Assembly: GCA_945862305.1 (NCBI GenBank)
Contig: CAMAXF010000006.1
Span: 75,497-139,496 of the forward strand
Origin: Bordetella parapertussis
Lineage (GTDB): Bacteria; Pseudomonadota; Gammaproteobacteria; Burkholderiales; Burkholderiaceae_A
Direction of reading: 5' to 3'
Length of the DNA stretch: 64,000 nucleotides
Shown: positions 47,728 through 57,812 of the stretch, in pieces
Position numbering within the stretch: the first letter of the stretch is position 1
How the letters are laid out: each line of letters opens with the position of its first letter
Translations under genes and position numbers: made by a program
The notes under the pieces: model-generated
The model's database searches: none
Told to the model about the DNA's origin: nothing
Seen by the model: only the letters and a program-made list of their open reading frames with translations

Positions 47728-50583
47728 TCAGATGACCTGTGGGTTCTTGAGACGCGCAAAGGCCGCCTCGAGCAGTTCCTTCTGGCGCATGTGATGCCGC
47801 TCCATGTAGCCGGAGGCCGGTGAGGCCGATGCGGGGCGACCGGCGTAGCCAAGCTTCATGCCCTCGGCCAGGTGCTCACGGAAGTTCTGCTGAATCTGGA
47901 ACCAGAAGCCTTGGTTCTGAGGCTCGTCCTGCACCCAGACCACCTCGGTGGCATTCGGATACTTCTTCACCTCGGCGCCGAATGCCTTGTGTGGGAAGGG
48001 ATAGACCTGCTCCAGTCGCAGCACGGCCACATCGTCTCGGCTGCGCTCTCGGCGCTGCGAGACCAGGTCGTAATAGACCTTGCCACTGCAAATGAGAATG
48101 CGCTTGACCTTCTTCGCATCGATGCCCGGTGCGGATTCACCAATGACGGTCTGAAATCCGCCCTTGGTGAACTGCTCCAGCGGAGAGGCGGCATCCTTGT
48201 TGCGAAGCAGGGACTTCGGCGTAAAGACGATGAGTGGCTTGCGGAACGGACGAATCATCTGCCGGCGCAGCAGATGGAAAATCTGGGCCGCCGTGGTGGG
48301 CTGGACCAGCTGCATGTTGGTGTCTGCGCAAAGCTGCAAGAAGCGCTCAGGACGCGCTGACGAGTGCTCCGGGCCCTGCCCTTCGTGGCCGTGGGGCAAA
48401 AAGAGAACCAAGCCGCTCTGGCGGCCCCACTTCACTTCGCCCGATGAAATGAACTGGTCGATGACCACCTGGGCGCCGTTCACAAAGTCGCCGAACTGAC
48501 CTTCCCAGATGACCAGGGTGTCAGGCGATGCGGTGGAGTAGCCGTACTCAAAGCCCAGCACGGCCTCCTCCGAGAGCACGGAATCGATGACTGTGAAGCT
48601 GGCCTGACCCGGGGCGATGTTCTCCAGCGGCACATAGAAGCCAGTGTCGGAGCGCTCCCGATTCTGGTCGTGGAGCACCGAGTGCCGATGGGTGAAGGTG
48701 CCGCGGCCACAGTCTTGGCCACTCAAGCGAACCGGAAAGCCACTGGCCACAAGGCTGGCAAAGGCCAGGTGCTCGCCCATGCCCCAGTCGAGGTTAATCT
48801 CGCCCTTGCCCATGGCACGGCGGTCGTTGACCACCTTCTCCACCAGTGGATGCAGGGTGAAGCCATCGGGCACCGTGGTGATGCGCTCGGCCAGGCGGGC
48901 CAGCTCGGCTTCCGGCAGGGCCGTATCGGCCTCGTCTGTCCATTTCTTGTCGAGGTAGGCCGCCCAGTCGACTGCGAAGCGGCTCTTGTAATTGGTGAGA
49001 ACAGGCTCTCGGGTCTGACGACCCTCCTCCATGGCGGCACGGAAGTCCGCCACCATTTGATCAGCCTCGCCCTCCGCAAGCACGCCTTGGGCGAGAAGCC
49101 GGTCTGCGTAGAGCTGGCGGGTGCCGGGATGCTGACCAATGCGCCGGTACATCATGGGCTGTGTCATGGCCGGCGTGTCTTGCTCGTTGTGGCCGAGCTT
49201 TCGGAAGCAGACGATATCGATGACCACGTCCTTGCCGAAGGTGGAGCGATAGTCCATGGCCACCTTGGTGGCAAAGAGCACGGCCTCTGGGTCGTCGCTA
49301 TTCACGTGGAACACAGGCGCCTCGATCATCTTGACGACGTCGGAGCAGTAGAGGGTGGAGCGGGTGTCGCGCGGGTCGGAGGTGGTAAAGCCAATCTGGT
49401 TGTTGATGACAATGTGCATCGTGCCGCCCGTGCTGTAGCCACGAGTCTGGGCCAGATTTAAGGTCTCCATGACCACGCCCTGGCCGGCAAAGGCGGCATC
49501 GCCGTGCACCAGCACGGGAAGAATCTTTTTGCCCTGAATGTCACCACGGCGGTCTTGACGGGCGCGCACCGAGCCCTCCACCACAGGGTTGACGATCTCC
49601 AAGTGCGAGGGGTTGAAGGACAACGACAGGTGCACCGGGCCTCCCGGTGTGGACACATCGCTCGAAAAGCCTTGGTGGTACTTCACATCGCCGGCCGGGA
49701 GGTCGTCTGCATGCTTGCCTTCAAACTCGGCAAAGAGGTCGGTGGGCATCTTGCCCAGGGTGTTGACCAGCACATTCAGGCGGCCGCGGTGGGCCATGCC
49801 AATGACCACCTCTTCAACGCCAGCCACACCCGCAAGCTGAATGAGTTCATCCATGCAGGCAATGAAACTCTCACCGCCCTCGAGAGAGAAGCGCTTCTGG
49901 CCGACATACTTGGTGTGCAGAAAACGCTCAAGCCCCTCTGCCGCAGTGATCTGTTGAAGGATGGCTTTCTTGCTCTCGGCGTTGAACTGGGGGTTGGTGC
50001 GGGTGGATTCCAATCGCTCTTGAATCCAGCGCTTCTCGGCCGGATCCATCACGTACATGAATTCGGCTCCCACCTTGCCGCAATAGGTTTCTTTGAGCGC
50101 CTCGAGAATCTCCCGAAGCGTCATCTGCTCCTGGCCAAAGTAGAGATTGTCGGCACGGAAGACCGTGTCGAGGTCGGCGTCGGTGAAGTCGTAGAAGGCG
50201 GGCTCAAGCTCCGGGATGCTGGGCCGCTCGCGCAGCTTGAGAGGGTCGAGGTCTGCCCACTGGTTGCCAAGATTTCGGTAGGCCGCAATCAATGACTGAA
50301 CATGCACCTGCTTTCGGGCCACGGAGAGGTCGCGCTCGGCAACCCTTGGAAGAAACTGGTTGGCCTTGGCGCGCTGGGCAAAGGAGGAGACCACAGGCGC
50401 GTGGGCATGGTCTCGACCCTCGAGGGAGCCATCGGCGGCCGGCACATTTTGAAGTTGGTCGAAGTAACGACGCCAGTTGTCGGCGACGGAGCCCGGGTTG
50501 TCGAGGTAGGCCTCGTAGAGTTCCTCAACATAGGGGGCGTTCCCACCAAAGAGGTAGGAATTGAGCTGTTGGCTCTTCATCAT
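47728..50583 (-). CDS. sucA: 2-oxoglutarate dehydrogenase E1 component
   Basis: E1 decarboxylates 2-oxoglutarate with thiamine diphosphate. The 951-residue protein begins with the family arm (QQLNSYLFGGNAPYVEELYEAYLDNPGSV) that docks to E2, then GMAHRGRLNVLVNTLGK, the HGDAAFAGQGVVMETLNLAQ region with the ThDP site, and the C-terminal transketolase part with EYGYSTASPDTLVIWEGQFGDF. AAAGGTGA lies upstream of the ATG. It follows gltA by 87 bases; the gap holds no strong terminator or promoter that I can see. Confidence 0.98.
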   Translation of the reverse strand: MMKSQQLNSYLFGGNAPYVEELYEAYLDNPGSVADNWRRYFDQLQNVPAADGSLEGRDHAHAPVVSSFAQRAKANQFLPRVAERDLSVARKQVHVQSLIAAYRNLGNQWADLDPLKLRERPSIPELEPAFYDFTDADLDTVFRADNLYFGQEQMTLREILEALKETYCGKVGAEFMYVMDPAEKRWIQERLESTRTNPQFNAESKKAILQQITAAEGLERFLHTKYVGQKRFSLEGGESFIACMDELIQLAGVAGVEEVVIGMAHRGRLNVLVNTLGKMPTDLFAEFEGKHADDLPAGDVKYHQGFSSDVSTPGGPVHLSLSFNPSHLEIVNPVVEGSVRARQDRRGDIQGKKILPVLVHGDAAFAGQGVVMETLNLAQTRGYSTGGTMHIVINNQIGFTTSDPRDTRSTLYCSDVVKMIEAPVFHVNSDDPEAVLFATKVAMDYRSTFGKDVVIDIVCFRKLGHNEQDTPAMTQPMMYRRIGQHPGTRQLYADRLLAQGVLAEGEADQMVADFRAAMEEGRQTREPVLTNYKSRFAVDWAAYLDKKWTDEADTALPEAELARLAERITTVPDGFTLHPLVEKVVNDRRAMGKGEINLDWGMGEHLAFASLVASGFPVRLSGQDCGRGTFTHRHSVLHDQNRERSDTGFYVPLENIAPGQASFTVIDSVLSEEAVLGFEYGYSTASPDTLVIWEGQFGDFVNGAQVVIDQFISSGEVKWGRQSGLVLFLPHGHEGQGPEHSSARPERFLQLCADTNMQLVQPTTAAQIFHLLRRQMIRPFRKPLIVFTPKSLLRNKDAASPLEQFTKGGFQTVIGESAPGIDAKKVKRILICSGKVYYDLVSQRRERSRDDVAVLRLEQVYPFPHKAFGAEVKKYPNATEVVWVQDEPQNQGFWFQIQQNFREHLAEGMKLGYAGRPASASPASGYMERHHMRQKELLEAAFARLKNPQVI

Positions 50584-50670
50584 GCTGACTCACCTTTCTT
50601 GGCCGACGGCCTGAAACGATGCAGGGTTTCCCTTCCAACTTGCGGCTACACCGCTCCTTGGATGGCGCGA

Positions 50671-51981
50671 TTATGCACGACTCTTTGCGGGCTGAACAGT
50701 GCGAGCGACCTCGCCGGTGTAGAGCTGACGCGGCCGGCCAATCTTGTATTCGGGGTCGGTGATCATCTCCTTCCACTGGGCCACCCAGCCAATCGTTCGG
50801 GCCAGGGCAAAAATGCAGGTGAACATGGAGGTTGGGATGCCGAGCGCCCGCTGCACGATGCCGGAGTAGAAGTCCACATTCGGATAGAGCTTGCGCTCCA
50901 CGAAATACTTGTCCTCCAGGGCGATCTTCTCCAGGGCCATGGCGAGCTTAAAGATGGGGTCGTTCTCCAGCCCGAGCTCGGTGAGCACCTCTTTGCAGGT
51001 TTCCTGCATGAGCTTGGCCCGCGGGTCGAAGTTCTTGTACACACGGTGGCCAAAGCCCATGAGGCGGGCAGAGGAGTTCTTGTCCTTCACGCGTTCCATA
51101 AACTCACCAACCTTGGCGAGGCCCCCCTCGGCCTGAATCTGCTCGAGCATTTCCAGGCAGGCCTGGTTGGCACCGCCATGGGCAGGGCCCCAGAGGCAGG
51201 CCACACCGGCTGCTATGGCCGAGAAGGGGCTGGTGCCCGAGGATCCGCAGAGCCGAACCGTCGAGGTGGAGGCATTCTGCTCATGGTCTGCATGCAGGGT
51301 GAAGATGCGGTCCATGGCACGCACGAGCACGGGATTGGGCTCGTAGTCCTCGCAGGGCGTGGCAAACATCATGTGCATGAAGTTGGCGGCATAGCCCAGC
51401 TTGTTCACGGGATAGATGTAGGGCTGGCCAATCGAGTACTTGTAGGCCATGGCCACCATGGTGGGCATCTTGGCAATCAGGCGTACAAAAGAGATGTCTT
51501 GCTGCTCAGGCGAGTTGATGTCGAGGCTGTCGGGGTAGAAGGCCGCCATGCCGCCCACAAGCCCCGTGAGGATGGCCATGGGATGTGAGTCGCGACGAAA
51601 GCCTCGAATGGCGAACTGCATCTGCTCATGCACCATGGTGTGGTGGGCCACCAGGCTCTTGAATTCCTCGTGCTGCGAGGGTGTGGGCAGCTCGCCGTAG
51701 TAGAGCAGGTAGCAGACTTCTAGGAAGTCGCAATGAACCGCAAGCTGCTCAATGGGATAGCCACGGTAGAGCAGTTGCCCGGCGTCGCCGTCGATATAGG
51801 TGATGGTGGAGTTGCACGAGGCCGTCGAGAGAAAGCCCGTGTCGTAGGTGAACTTGCCCGTGCTGGCGTAGAGCTTGCGTATGTCGATGACGTCTGGGCC
51901 GATGCTCCCCTTCATTACAGGGAAATCGACGGAGGGCGTTCCGTCGCTAAATGAGAGTGTGGCTTTGTGTTCTGTGGTCAT
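50671..51981 (-). CDS. gltA: Citrate synthase (type II, hexameric class)
   Basis: Citrate synthase joins oxaloacetate and acetyl-CoA. The 436-residue protein has the N-terminal beta domain of the Gram-negative NADH-sensitive type ([50 protein letters not shown]) and the three catalytic residues in [27 protein letters not shown] and NVDFYSG. AAGAAGGGAG lies upstream of the ATG. It is in the same direction as sdhE before it (37 bases) and sucA after it. Confidence 0.98.
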   Translation of the reverse strand: MTTEHKATLSFSDGTPSVDFPVMKGSIGPDVIDIRKLYASTGKFTYDTGFLSTASCNSTITYIDGDAGQLLYRGYPIEQLAVHCDFLEVCYLLYYGELPTPSQHEEFKSLVAHHTMVHEQMQFAIRGFRRDSHPMAILTGLVGGMAAFYPDSLDINSPEQQDISFVRLIAKMPTMVAMAYKYSIGQPYIYPVNKLGYAANFMHMMFATPCEDYEPNPVLVRAMDRIFTLHADHEQNASTSTVRLCGSSGTSPFSAIAAGVACLWGPAHGGANQACLEMLEQIQAEGGLAKVGEFMERVKDKNSSARLMGFGHRVYKNFDPRAKLMQETCKEVLTELGLENDPIFKLAMALEKIALEDKYFVERKLYPNVDFYSGIVQRALGIPTSMFTCIFALARTIGWVAQWKEMITDPEYKIGRPRQLYTGEVARTVQPAKSRA

Positions 51982-52018
51982 TCGACTGCTCCCTTCTTGG
52001 TTTTGAATACGGTGTGGA

Positions 52019-52312
52019 CTAGACCTCGCGAAGCTTCATGAGAACGCCCGTCACCTCGGGCGTATTGAGGTGGTCTTCGGGCTCGCAGCGGGCGAGCAGG
52101 AGATCCATGAGGTCGTTGTCGGTGAGGTCGAGCAGGAGGGCCAGGCCATCGTGGTCCGCCTCTGTGAGCTGGGTCGACCACTTCGCAAAAAAGCGGTCGA
52201 TGATGATGTCGTTCTCAAGCAACCCCCTGCGGGCCCGCCACCGCAGACGACGCACTTGATCCTCTGGGGCCAGCGCACCGTTGTGCGACTGGCTGAATGG
52301 ATCTGCGAGCAT
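52019..52312 (-). CDS. sdhE: Succinate dehydrogenase assembly factor SdhE (flavinylation)
   Basis: SdhE (DUF339, YgfY) helps attach FAD covalently to SdhA. The 97-residue protein carries the essential RGLLE motif (29-33) in [18 protein letters not shown] and the helical bundle around [16 protein letters not shown]. The ATG at 52312, seven bases after the sdhB stop, gives the family length; the frame further upstream is sdhB read out of frame. Its place directly after sdhB and before gltA fits its role in the same complex. Confidence 0.93.
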   Translation of the reverse strand: MLADPFSQSHNGALAPEDQVRRLRWRARRGLLENDIIIDRFFAKWSTQLTEADHDGLALLLDLTDNDLMDLLLARCEPEDHLNTPEVTGVLMKLREV

Positions 52313-52319
52313 GGCGTGC

Positions 52320-53033
52320 TTACACGGCCCGTCGGACCATGAGCTCCTTGATCTTGCCGATGGCCTTTGTCGGATTGAGCCCCTTCGGACAGACATCGAC
52401 ACAGTTCATGATGGTGTGGCATCGGAAGAGCCGATATGGGTCTTCCAGGTTGTCCAGGCGCTCGCTGGTGGCCTGGTCGCGGCTGTCGGCAATGAATCGG
52501 TAGGCCTGCAGCAGGCCCGCAGGGCCCACGAACTTGTCGGGGTTCCACCAGAAGGACGGGCAGCTCGTGGAGCAGCATGCGCAGAGAATGCACTCGTAGA
52601 GGCCATCGAGCTCCTCGCGCTCCTCCGGCGACTGAAGCCGCTCACGCTCGGGCGGCGGATTCTCGTTGATGAGAAAGGGCTTGATGGAGTGGTACTGCTT
52701 GAAAAACTGGGTCATGTCGACGATGAGGTCGCGCACCACGGGCAGGCCAGGCAGGGGCTTCAACACCACCGGCTCCTTGAGCTCCCGCAGGTTCGTGATG
52801 CAGGCCAGGCCATTCTTGCCATTGATGTTCATGGCATCCGAGCCACAGACCCCCTCGCGACAGGAGCGCCGAAACGACAAGGAATCGTCGTTGTCCATTT
52901 TGATGCGCATGAGTGCATCGAGCAGCATCTTGTCGGTGGCCTCAAGGGTCACCGTGAGGTCTTGCATGTAGGGCTTGGCGTCCTTGTCCGGGTCGTATCG
53001 GTAAATGGAAAACCGCATGGTTCGGCTCGTCAT
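52320..53033 (-). CDS. sdhB: Succinate dehydrogenase iron-sulfur subunit
   Basis: SdhB passes electrons from FAD to ubiquinone through three clusters. In the 237-residue protein the [2Fe-2S] site is [21 protein letters not shown], and the [4Fe-4S]/[3Fe-4S] sites are [13 protein letters not shown] and [14 protein letters not shown]. The ATG at 53033 with AAGGA eight bases upstream is chosen; a TTG at 53057 overlapping sdhA would add eight residues and is less likely. It is followed closely by sdhE. Confidence 0.97.
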   Translation of the reverse strand: MTSRTMRFSIYRYDPDKDAKPYMQDLTVTLEATDKMLLDALMRIKMDNDDSLSFRRSCREGVCGSDAMNINGKNGLACITNLRELKEPVVLKPLPGLPVVRDLIVDMTQFFKQYHSIKPFLINENPPPERERLQSPEEREELDGLYECILCACCSTSCPSFWWNPDKFVGPAGLLQAYRFIADSRDQATSERLDNLEDPYRLFRCHTIMNCVDVCPKGLNPTKAIGKIKELMVRRAV

Positions 53034-53053
53034 GTTCGTGTCCTTGAAGGCGT

Positions 53054-54844
53054 TCAATAGGTGCGTTTCTTGGGCTGGAAGGTCTCAACCGTGAGCGGCT
53101 TGAGATTGACCGGCTTGTAGTCGAGGCGGTTGCCCTCGGAGAACCAGAGTGTGTGGCGCATCCAGTCGGCATCGTTACGCTCGGGGAAGTCGCGGTGGGC
53201 GTGGGCCCCTCGGCTCTCCTGGCGTGCCTCGGCCGAGACAATCGTGGCCTTTGCGGTCTCGATGAGGTTGGCCAGCTCCAAGGCCTCGATGCGGGCCGTG
53301 TTGAAGACCTTGGACTTGTCATCGATCTGGACCGACTCGGCCCGTGCTGCGATGTCCATGACCTTCTGCACGCCCTGGTTCAGCAGGTCGGCAGTTCTGA
53401 ACACGCCGCAGTAGTTCTGCATGGTGTTGCGCAGGTCTTGGGCCACGTTCTGCACCCGCTCCCCGCCCGTGGAGCCCTCAAGCTTGGCCAAGCGTGCGAG
53501 CGTGGGGTCGGCCCACTTGGATGAGAAGGCCCGGTGCTCCTGCTGCTGCAGGTTCTGGCCCACGATGTGATTGCCAGCGGCCCGACCGAACACGACCAGG
53601 TCGAGCAGTGAGTTCGTGCCAAGCCGGTTCGCCCCGTGCACCGAGACGCAGGCACATTCACCAATGGCGTAAAGCCCCGGAACGATGGTGTTCGGATTGC
53701 CATGCTTGGGCGTGACCACCTGACCATAGACGTTGGTGGGAATGCCGCCCATCTGGTAATGGATGGTGGGCACCACAGGAATGGGCTCTTTGATGGGGTC
53801 GACGTTGGCAAACTTCAGGGCGATCTCGCGGATCGACGGAAGCTTCTTCAGGATCTTCTCGGCCCCGAGGTGGTCGAGCTTCAGGAGCACGTGGTCCTTG
53901 TTGGGCCCGCAGCCCCGGCCCTCTTTGATCTCTTGGTCCATGGAGCGCGAGATGAAATCGCGTGGGGCCAAATCTTTGAGGGTGGGCGCATAGCGCTCCA
54001 TGAAGCGTTCGCCCTCGGAGTTGAGCAGGATGCCGCCCTCCCCGCGCACGCCTTCGGTGATGAGCACACCGGCACCTGCCACGCCCGTGGGGTGGAACTG
54101 CCAGAACTCCATGTCTTCGAGTGGAATGCCGGCACGGGCAGCCATGCCCATGCCATCGCCCGTGTTGATGAAGGCATTGGTGGATGCAGCCCAGATGCGG
54201 CCCGCTCCGCCCGTGGCGAAGACGGTCGTCTTGGCCTCCAGAATGAGCAGCTCGCCGGTTTCCATCTCGAGGGCCACCACACCCACGCAAGCACCCTCGT
54301 CATCCATCAGGATGTCGAGCGCCATCCACTCCACAAAAAACTGGGTTCGGGCGCGCACATTGCGCTGGTACAAGGTGTGCAGCAGGGCGTGACCCGTGCG
54401 GTCTGCGGCCGCGCAGGCCCGCTGTACGGGCTTTTCACCGAGGTTGGCCGTGTGGCCGCCGAAGGGCCGCTGGTAGATCGTGCCATCCGCGTTGCGATCG
54501 AAGGGCATGCCGAAATGCTCGAGCTCATAGACCACATTGGGCGCTTCCTTGCACATGAACTCGATGGCATCTTGGTCTCCGAGGTAGTCGGAGCCCTTGA
54601 TGGTGTCGAACATGTGCCAGTACCAGTTGTCCTCGCTCATGTTGCCCAGGGATGCACCAATGCCGCCTTGGGCCGCCACCGTGTGTGAGCGGGTTGGGAA
54701 GACCTTCGAGAGCACGGCCACATTGAGGCCCGCCTCGGCCAGCTGCAGAGAGCACCGCATGCCAGAGCCGCCGGCTCCGACGATCACTGCGTCAAAACGG
54801 CGCCGCGCAACGGAACCAGCTTGGTTGGAAAGAAACGATGCCAT
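53054..54844 (-). CDS. sdhA: Succinate dehydrogenase flavoprotein subunit
   Basis: SdhA oxidises succinate to fumarate with covalently bound FAD. The 596-residue protein has the dinucleotide site [14 protein letters not shown] near 21, the flavinylated histidine in [35 protein letters not shown] (active site) and the C-terminal [18 protein letters not shown] arginine cluster. All catalytic residues are present. The start shares one base with the sdhD stop (TGATG). Confidence 0.98.
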   Translation of the reverse strand: MASFLSNQAGSVARRRFDAVIVGAGGSGMRCSLQLAEAGLNVAVLSKVFPTRSHTVAAQGGIGASLGNMSEDNWYWHMFDTIKGSDYLGDQDAIEFMCKEAPNVVYELEHFGMPFDRNADGTIYQRPFGGHTANLGEKPVQRACAAADRTGHALLHTLYQRNVRARTQFFVEWMALDILMDDEGACVGVVALEMETGELLILEAKTTVFATGGAGRIWAASTNAFINTGDGMGMAARAGIPLEDMEFWQFHPTGVAGAGVLITEGVRGEGGILLNSEGERFMERYAPTLKDLAPRDFISRSMDQEIKEGRGCGPNKDHVLLKLDHLGAEKILKKLPSIREIALKFANVDPIKEPIPVVPTIHYQMGGIPTNVYGQVVTPKHGNPNTIVPGLYAIGECACVSVHGANRLGTNSLLDLVVFGRAAGNHIVGQNLQQQEHRAFSSKWADPTLARLAKLEGSTGGERVQNVAQDLRNTMQNYCGVFRTADLLNQGVQKVMDIAARAESVQIDDKSKVFNTARIEALELANLIETAKATIVSAEARQESRGAHAHRDFPERNDADWMRHTLWFSEGNRLDYKPVNLKPLTVETFQPKKRTY

Positions 54845-55221
54845 CAGACCCTCCAGAGAACGTCAATGGCCCAGATGCTGCACCCGAGGAGCCAGACAAT
54901 GGTGAAAACCTGCAAGGCCAGGCGGATTCCAACCGGCTTGACGTAATCCATCCAGATGTCGCGCACACCCACCCAGGCGTGATAAACAAAGGCCAGAAAG
55001 CCCACCAGGGTGAACACCTTCATCCAGGTCTGGGCAAAGAGCCCCGACCAACCGTAGTAGCCGGGCTCGGAGGCCAAGAGCGCAGCCACCAGCAGCACCA
55101 GGCTGTAGCTCGCCAAAATGATGGCGGTCACCCGCTGCGAGAGCCAATCGCGCAGGCCGTAATGGGCGCCCACCACAATGCGCTTGCGGCCGATGCTTTC
55201 AGCGTTCATGTCACCGTTCAT
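54844..55221 (-). CDS. sdhD: Succinate dehydrogenase membrane anchor subunit SdhD
   Basis: A 125-residue protein with three membrane segments that, with SdhC, holds heme b and the ubiquinone site. [19 protein letters not shown] and [17 protein letters not shown] (heme-ligand histidine and the quinone-site tyrosine/arginine region) are the family motifs. The ATG at 55221 overlaps the sdhC stop by four bases; a second ATG four codons later is possible. A longer open frame upstream reads sdhC out of frame and is not used. Confidence 0.93.
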   Translation of the reverse strand: MNGDMNAESIGRKRIVVGAHYGLRDWLSQRVTAIILASYSLVLLVAALLASEPGYYGWSGLFAQTWMKVFTLVGFLAFVYHAWVGVRDIWMDYVKPVGIRLALQVFTIVWLLGCSIWAIDVLWRV

Positions 55222-55631
55222 GAGAGCGCTCCGAAGATCGCCAGCCAGGCCACCAGCGAGACCAGCAGGCTTGCGGCCAGGAAGCCTTTGGCCATCAGGG
55301 GGCTCGCCTCTTTGGTGATGCCGATGTGCATGTCGTTGACGAGGTGACGGATGCCACCCATGAAGTGATGAATAAAGGCCCAGGCCAGACCACAGAGCAC
55401 CAGCTTGGCCGGCACAGACTCGGTCACTTCCATGAGCTGCGCGTAACTGAGCTCCGAGGTGATGCTCATGTCGAACAGCCAGACGATGAGGGGGAGCGTG
55501 AGGAACATGCCGGCACCACTGATGCGGTGCAATATAGACATGATTCCCGCGATGGGCAGGCGGTACTGAAGAATTTGACTGACGTGAATGTTGCGGTACT
55601 GCGGACGACGCCTTCGAGCGATCTCGGTCAT
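55218..55631 (-). CDS. sdhC: Succinate dehydrogenase cytochrome b556 subunit SdhC
   Basis: A 137-residue three-helix membrane protein and first gene of the sdh-gltA-suc block. RPQYRNIHVSQILQYRLPIAGIMSILHRISG carries the conserved serine/arginine of the quinone site; HHFMGGIRHLVNDMHIG holds the heme histidine. The ATG at 55631 has GAGGT six bases upstream; the frame extends upstream to 55685 but without family similarity. A TATAAT -10 lies about 31 bases before the start. Confidence 0.94.
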   Translation of the reverse strand: MTEIARRRRPQYRNIHVSQILQYRLPIAGIMSILHRISGAGMFLTLPLIVWLFDMSITSELSYAQLMEVTESVPAKLVLCGLAWAFIHHFMGGIRHLVNDMHIGITKEASPLMAKGFLAASLLVSLVAWLAIFGALS

Positions 55632-55661
55632 GCGAAACCTCGATAGAATTTGAGTCCATCG

Positions 55662-55667
55662 ATTATA
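55662..55667 (-). promoter_or_regulatory. Consensus -10 element for the sdhC operon
   Basis: A perfect TATAAT on the minus strand, 30 bases before the sdhC ATG. The base stretch at the -35 position (AGCCCA, 55690-55685) is weak. It lies back to back with the mdh promoter, whose -35 occupies 55679-55684, so the two polymerase sites overlap. Confidence 0.5.
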
Positions 55668-55678
55668 AGGCGCTGGTT

Positions 55679-55707
55679 TTGACATGGGCTAGGGGCAACC
55701 CTAAACT
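55679..55707 (+). promoter_or_regulatory. Sigma70-type promoter for mdh
   Basis: TTGACA (55679-55684) and TAAACT (55702-55707) are exactly 17 bases apart, 69 bases upstream of the mdh ATG. The -35 is a perfect match and the -10 has four of six. This is the best promoter-like pattern I found in the window. Confidence 0.7.
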
Positions 55708-55775
55708 GCCATGACATTCAAATCTGGAATCACACCTTGACGCGTTTGCGTTGCACAAATTAGGAGTGTTTGTCT

Positions 55776-56768
55776 ATGTCAAAAAAGCCCCCTGTTCGAG
55801 TTGCAGTCACCGGCGCGGCCGGTCAAATTGGTTACAGCCTGCTCTTTCGAATCGCCAGCGGCGCCATGCTGGGCCCAGACCAGCCTGTCATCCTTCAACT
55901 CCTTGAAATCCCCGATGAAAAGGCACAAAAGGCCCTCTCCGGCGTCATGATGGAGTTGGACGACTGCGCGTTCCCACTTTTGGCCGGCATGACGGCCCAC
56001 CAAGACCCCAACACCGCGTTCAAAGACATTGATGTCGCACTGCTCGTCGGTGCCCGCCCCCGTGGCCCGGGCATGGAGCGCAAGGACCTGCTCTCGGCCA
56101 ATGCTCAAATCTTCACAGCCCAGGGCAAGGCGCTCAATGCGGTGGCCAGCCGCTCGGCGCGCGTTCTGGTGGTCGGAAACCCCGCCAACACCAATGCTTA
56201 CATCGCCATGAAGTCGGCGCCAGACCTGCCCAAGAAGAACTTCACGGCCATGCTGCGGCTCGACCACAACCGTGCGGCCTCACAACTCGCCACGAAAACC
56301 GGCAAGAGCGTGGCCTCGCTCGAGAAGCTCTGTGTCTGGGGAAACCATTCCCCCACCATGTACCCCGACTACCGCTTTGCGAGCATCGACGGCCAGCCGG
56401 TCAAGGCACTCATCAACGACGACGCCTGGAACCGCGACACCTTCTTGCCCACCGTGGGCAAGCGCGGCGCAGCCATCATCGAGGCCCGGGGCTTGTCCTC
56501 GGCCGCCTCGGCAGCCAACGCAGCCATCGACCACATGCGCGACTGGGTGCTTGGCACCAACGGGCGCTGGGTCACCATGGGCATTCCCTCCGATGGCAGC
56601 TACGACATTCCGAAGGACGTGATCTATGGCTACCCCGTGACCTGCCAGAACGGCGAGTACACGATTGTTCAGGGCCTCGAGATCGATGCATTCTCGCGTG
56701 AGCGCATGAATCACACGCTCAACGAGCTGCTCGAGGAGCAAGACGGCGTCAAGCACCTCCTGGGCTGA
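55776..56768 (+). CDS. mdh: Malate dehydrogenase (NAD)
   Basis: Mdh interconverts malate and oxaloacetate. The 330-residue protein is of the group with the NAD loop [18 protein letters not shown] (12-29), the [10 protein letters not shown] substrate region, [16 protein letters not shown] (catalytic aspartate) and [11 protein letters not shown] with the active histidine. This longer form, similar to cytosolic eukaryotic enzymes, is common in betaproteobacteria. The ATG at 55776 has AGGAG nine bases upstream; the in-frame TTG at 55770 is less likely. It is read away from the sdh operon. Confidence 0.98.
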   Translation: MSKKPPVRVAVTGAAGQIGYSLLFRIASGAMLGPDQPVILQLLEIPDEKAQKALSGVMMELDDCAFPLLAGMTAHQDPNTAFKDIDVALLVGARPRGPGMERKDLLSANAQIFTAQGKALNAVASRSARVLVVGNPANTNAYIAMKSAPDLPKKNFTAMLRLDHNRAASQLATKTGKSVASLEKLCVWGNHSPTMYPDYRFASIDGQPVKALINDDAWNRDTFLPTVGKRGAAIIEARGLSSAASAANAAIDHMRDWVLGTNGRWVTMGIPSDGSYDIPKDVIYGYPVTCQNGEYTIVQGLEIDAFSRERMNHTLNELLEEQDGVKHLLG

Positions 56769-56775
56769 GTTCACC

Positions 56776-57780
56776 GTGTCCTCCCGTCATCCCGAGGAGG
56801 TCTTGTTGTCAACCGGGGCAGGTGAAGGCCACCTGCCCTGCGCCTGCGAGCATTACGCGGGCGATACAAAGAAGTTGGAAAAGACGCTGGCCCACCGGTT
56901 CGCGGGCCCGTTCTCCTACGACATCACCATCGACTTCGAAGACGGCGCACCCGTGGGCCAAGAGGCCGAGGCGGCGCGGGCCCTGGTTGCATGCCTTGCA
57001 GCCAGCCTGAAGGAATGGCCTGCGGCGTCCTTGCAGCGTCCCGGGGTGGGCTTTCGCGTTCACCCACCCGATCACCCCAGCTTTCAAGACGACCTGCGCC
57101 TGCTTGCCCAGGCGCTTCCGCTGGATCTCGCCTACCTCACCATTCCAAAGGTGGGTGACCTGGCCAGCGCCAAGGCGGCCATTGCTCAGCTAGCCCAGAC
57201 CTTTTCCACCGAAAAACGCAGGCCACCGAAGGTGCAGTTCTTTGTCGAGACCCACGAGGCCCTGCGAGATGTATTCAACATTGCGGCCCTGCCCGAGGTC
57301 TGTCACCTCACCTTTGGGCAGATGGATTTCACGAGCGCCCACCGAGGTGCCATTCCCGCAGAAGCCATGGCGAGCCCTGGACAATTCGAACACCCTTTGC
57401 TTCGCAGGGCCAAGCTCGAGATGGTGGCCGCATGCCATGCAGCCGGCAAGACACCGGTTCACAACCCCACCCTCCACTACAACGACGCCGCCCAGACCCT
57501 GGCCGATGCCCGCATGGCCAAATGGTTCGGCTTTGCGCGCATGATGAGCATTCATCCGGCGCAGATCGGGCCCGTGCTCGAGGGCTTCGCCCCGGCCGCG
57601 CCCGATGTGGAGGAGGCCTCGGCCATCTTGTTAAAGGCCCATGCCGCAGACTGGGGCCCCATTGCCCATGAGGGCAAGCTCCACGACCGCGCCAGTTACC
57701 GATATTTTTGGGATGTCCTCAAGGCTGCACGGGCAGCCGACTGCCCCATTCCCACTCAGGCCCAGACCGCATTTTTCTAA
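56776..57780 (+). CDS. HpcH/HpaI aldolase / citrate-lyase-beta (CitE-like) protein
   Basis: A 334-residue TIM-barrel protein of the CitE/malyl-CoA-lyase superfamily. The metal- and CoA-site motifs are visible: [19 protein letters not shown] (about 51-69), [30 protein letters not shown] with the metal-binding glutamate, [12 protein letters not shown] and MMSIHPAQI. No citrate lyase alpha or gamma genes are near, so it is not the fermentative citrate lyase; a beta-hydroxyacyl-CoA lyase role is more likely, substrate unknown. Start is a GTG seven bases after the mdh stop. It lies between mdh and acnA. Confidence 0.85.
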   Translation: MSSRHPEEVLLSTGAGEGHLPCACEHYAGDTKKLEKTLAHRFAGPFSYDITIDFEDGAPVGQEAEAARALVACLAASLKEWPAASLQRPGVGFRVHPPDHPSFQDDLRLLAQALPLDLAYLTIPKVGDLASAKAAIAQLAQTFSTEKRRPPKVQFFVETHEALRDVFNIAALPEVCHLTFGQMDFTSAHRGAIPAEAMASPGQFEHPLLRRAKLEMVAACHAAGKTPVHNPTLHYNDAAQTLADARMAKWFGFARMMSIHPAQIGPVLEGFAPAAPDVEEASAILLKAHAADWGPIAHEGKLHDRASYRYFWDVLKAARAADCPIPTQAQTAFF

Positions 57781-57812
57781 TCGAATTCAATCGCAATCCA
57801 AGGAGCAACACC

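Noticed and set aside
45169..47823. Two open frames of over 400 codons on the plus strand opposite lpdA and sucB
   Set aside because: Both mirror well-conserved TCA genes, have no recognisable domains and no start context.
50584..50670. Possible separate promoter or terminator between gltA and sucA
   Set aside because: A CATAAT stretch lies at the gltA stop but has no fitting -35, and the only short inverted repeat (GGCC-GAC-GGCC) is too weak to call.
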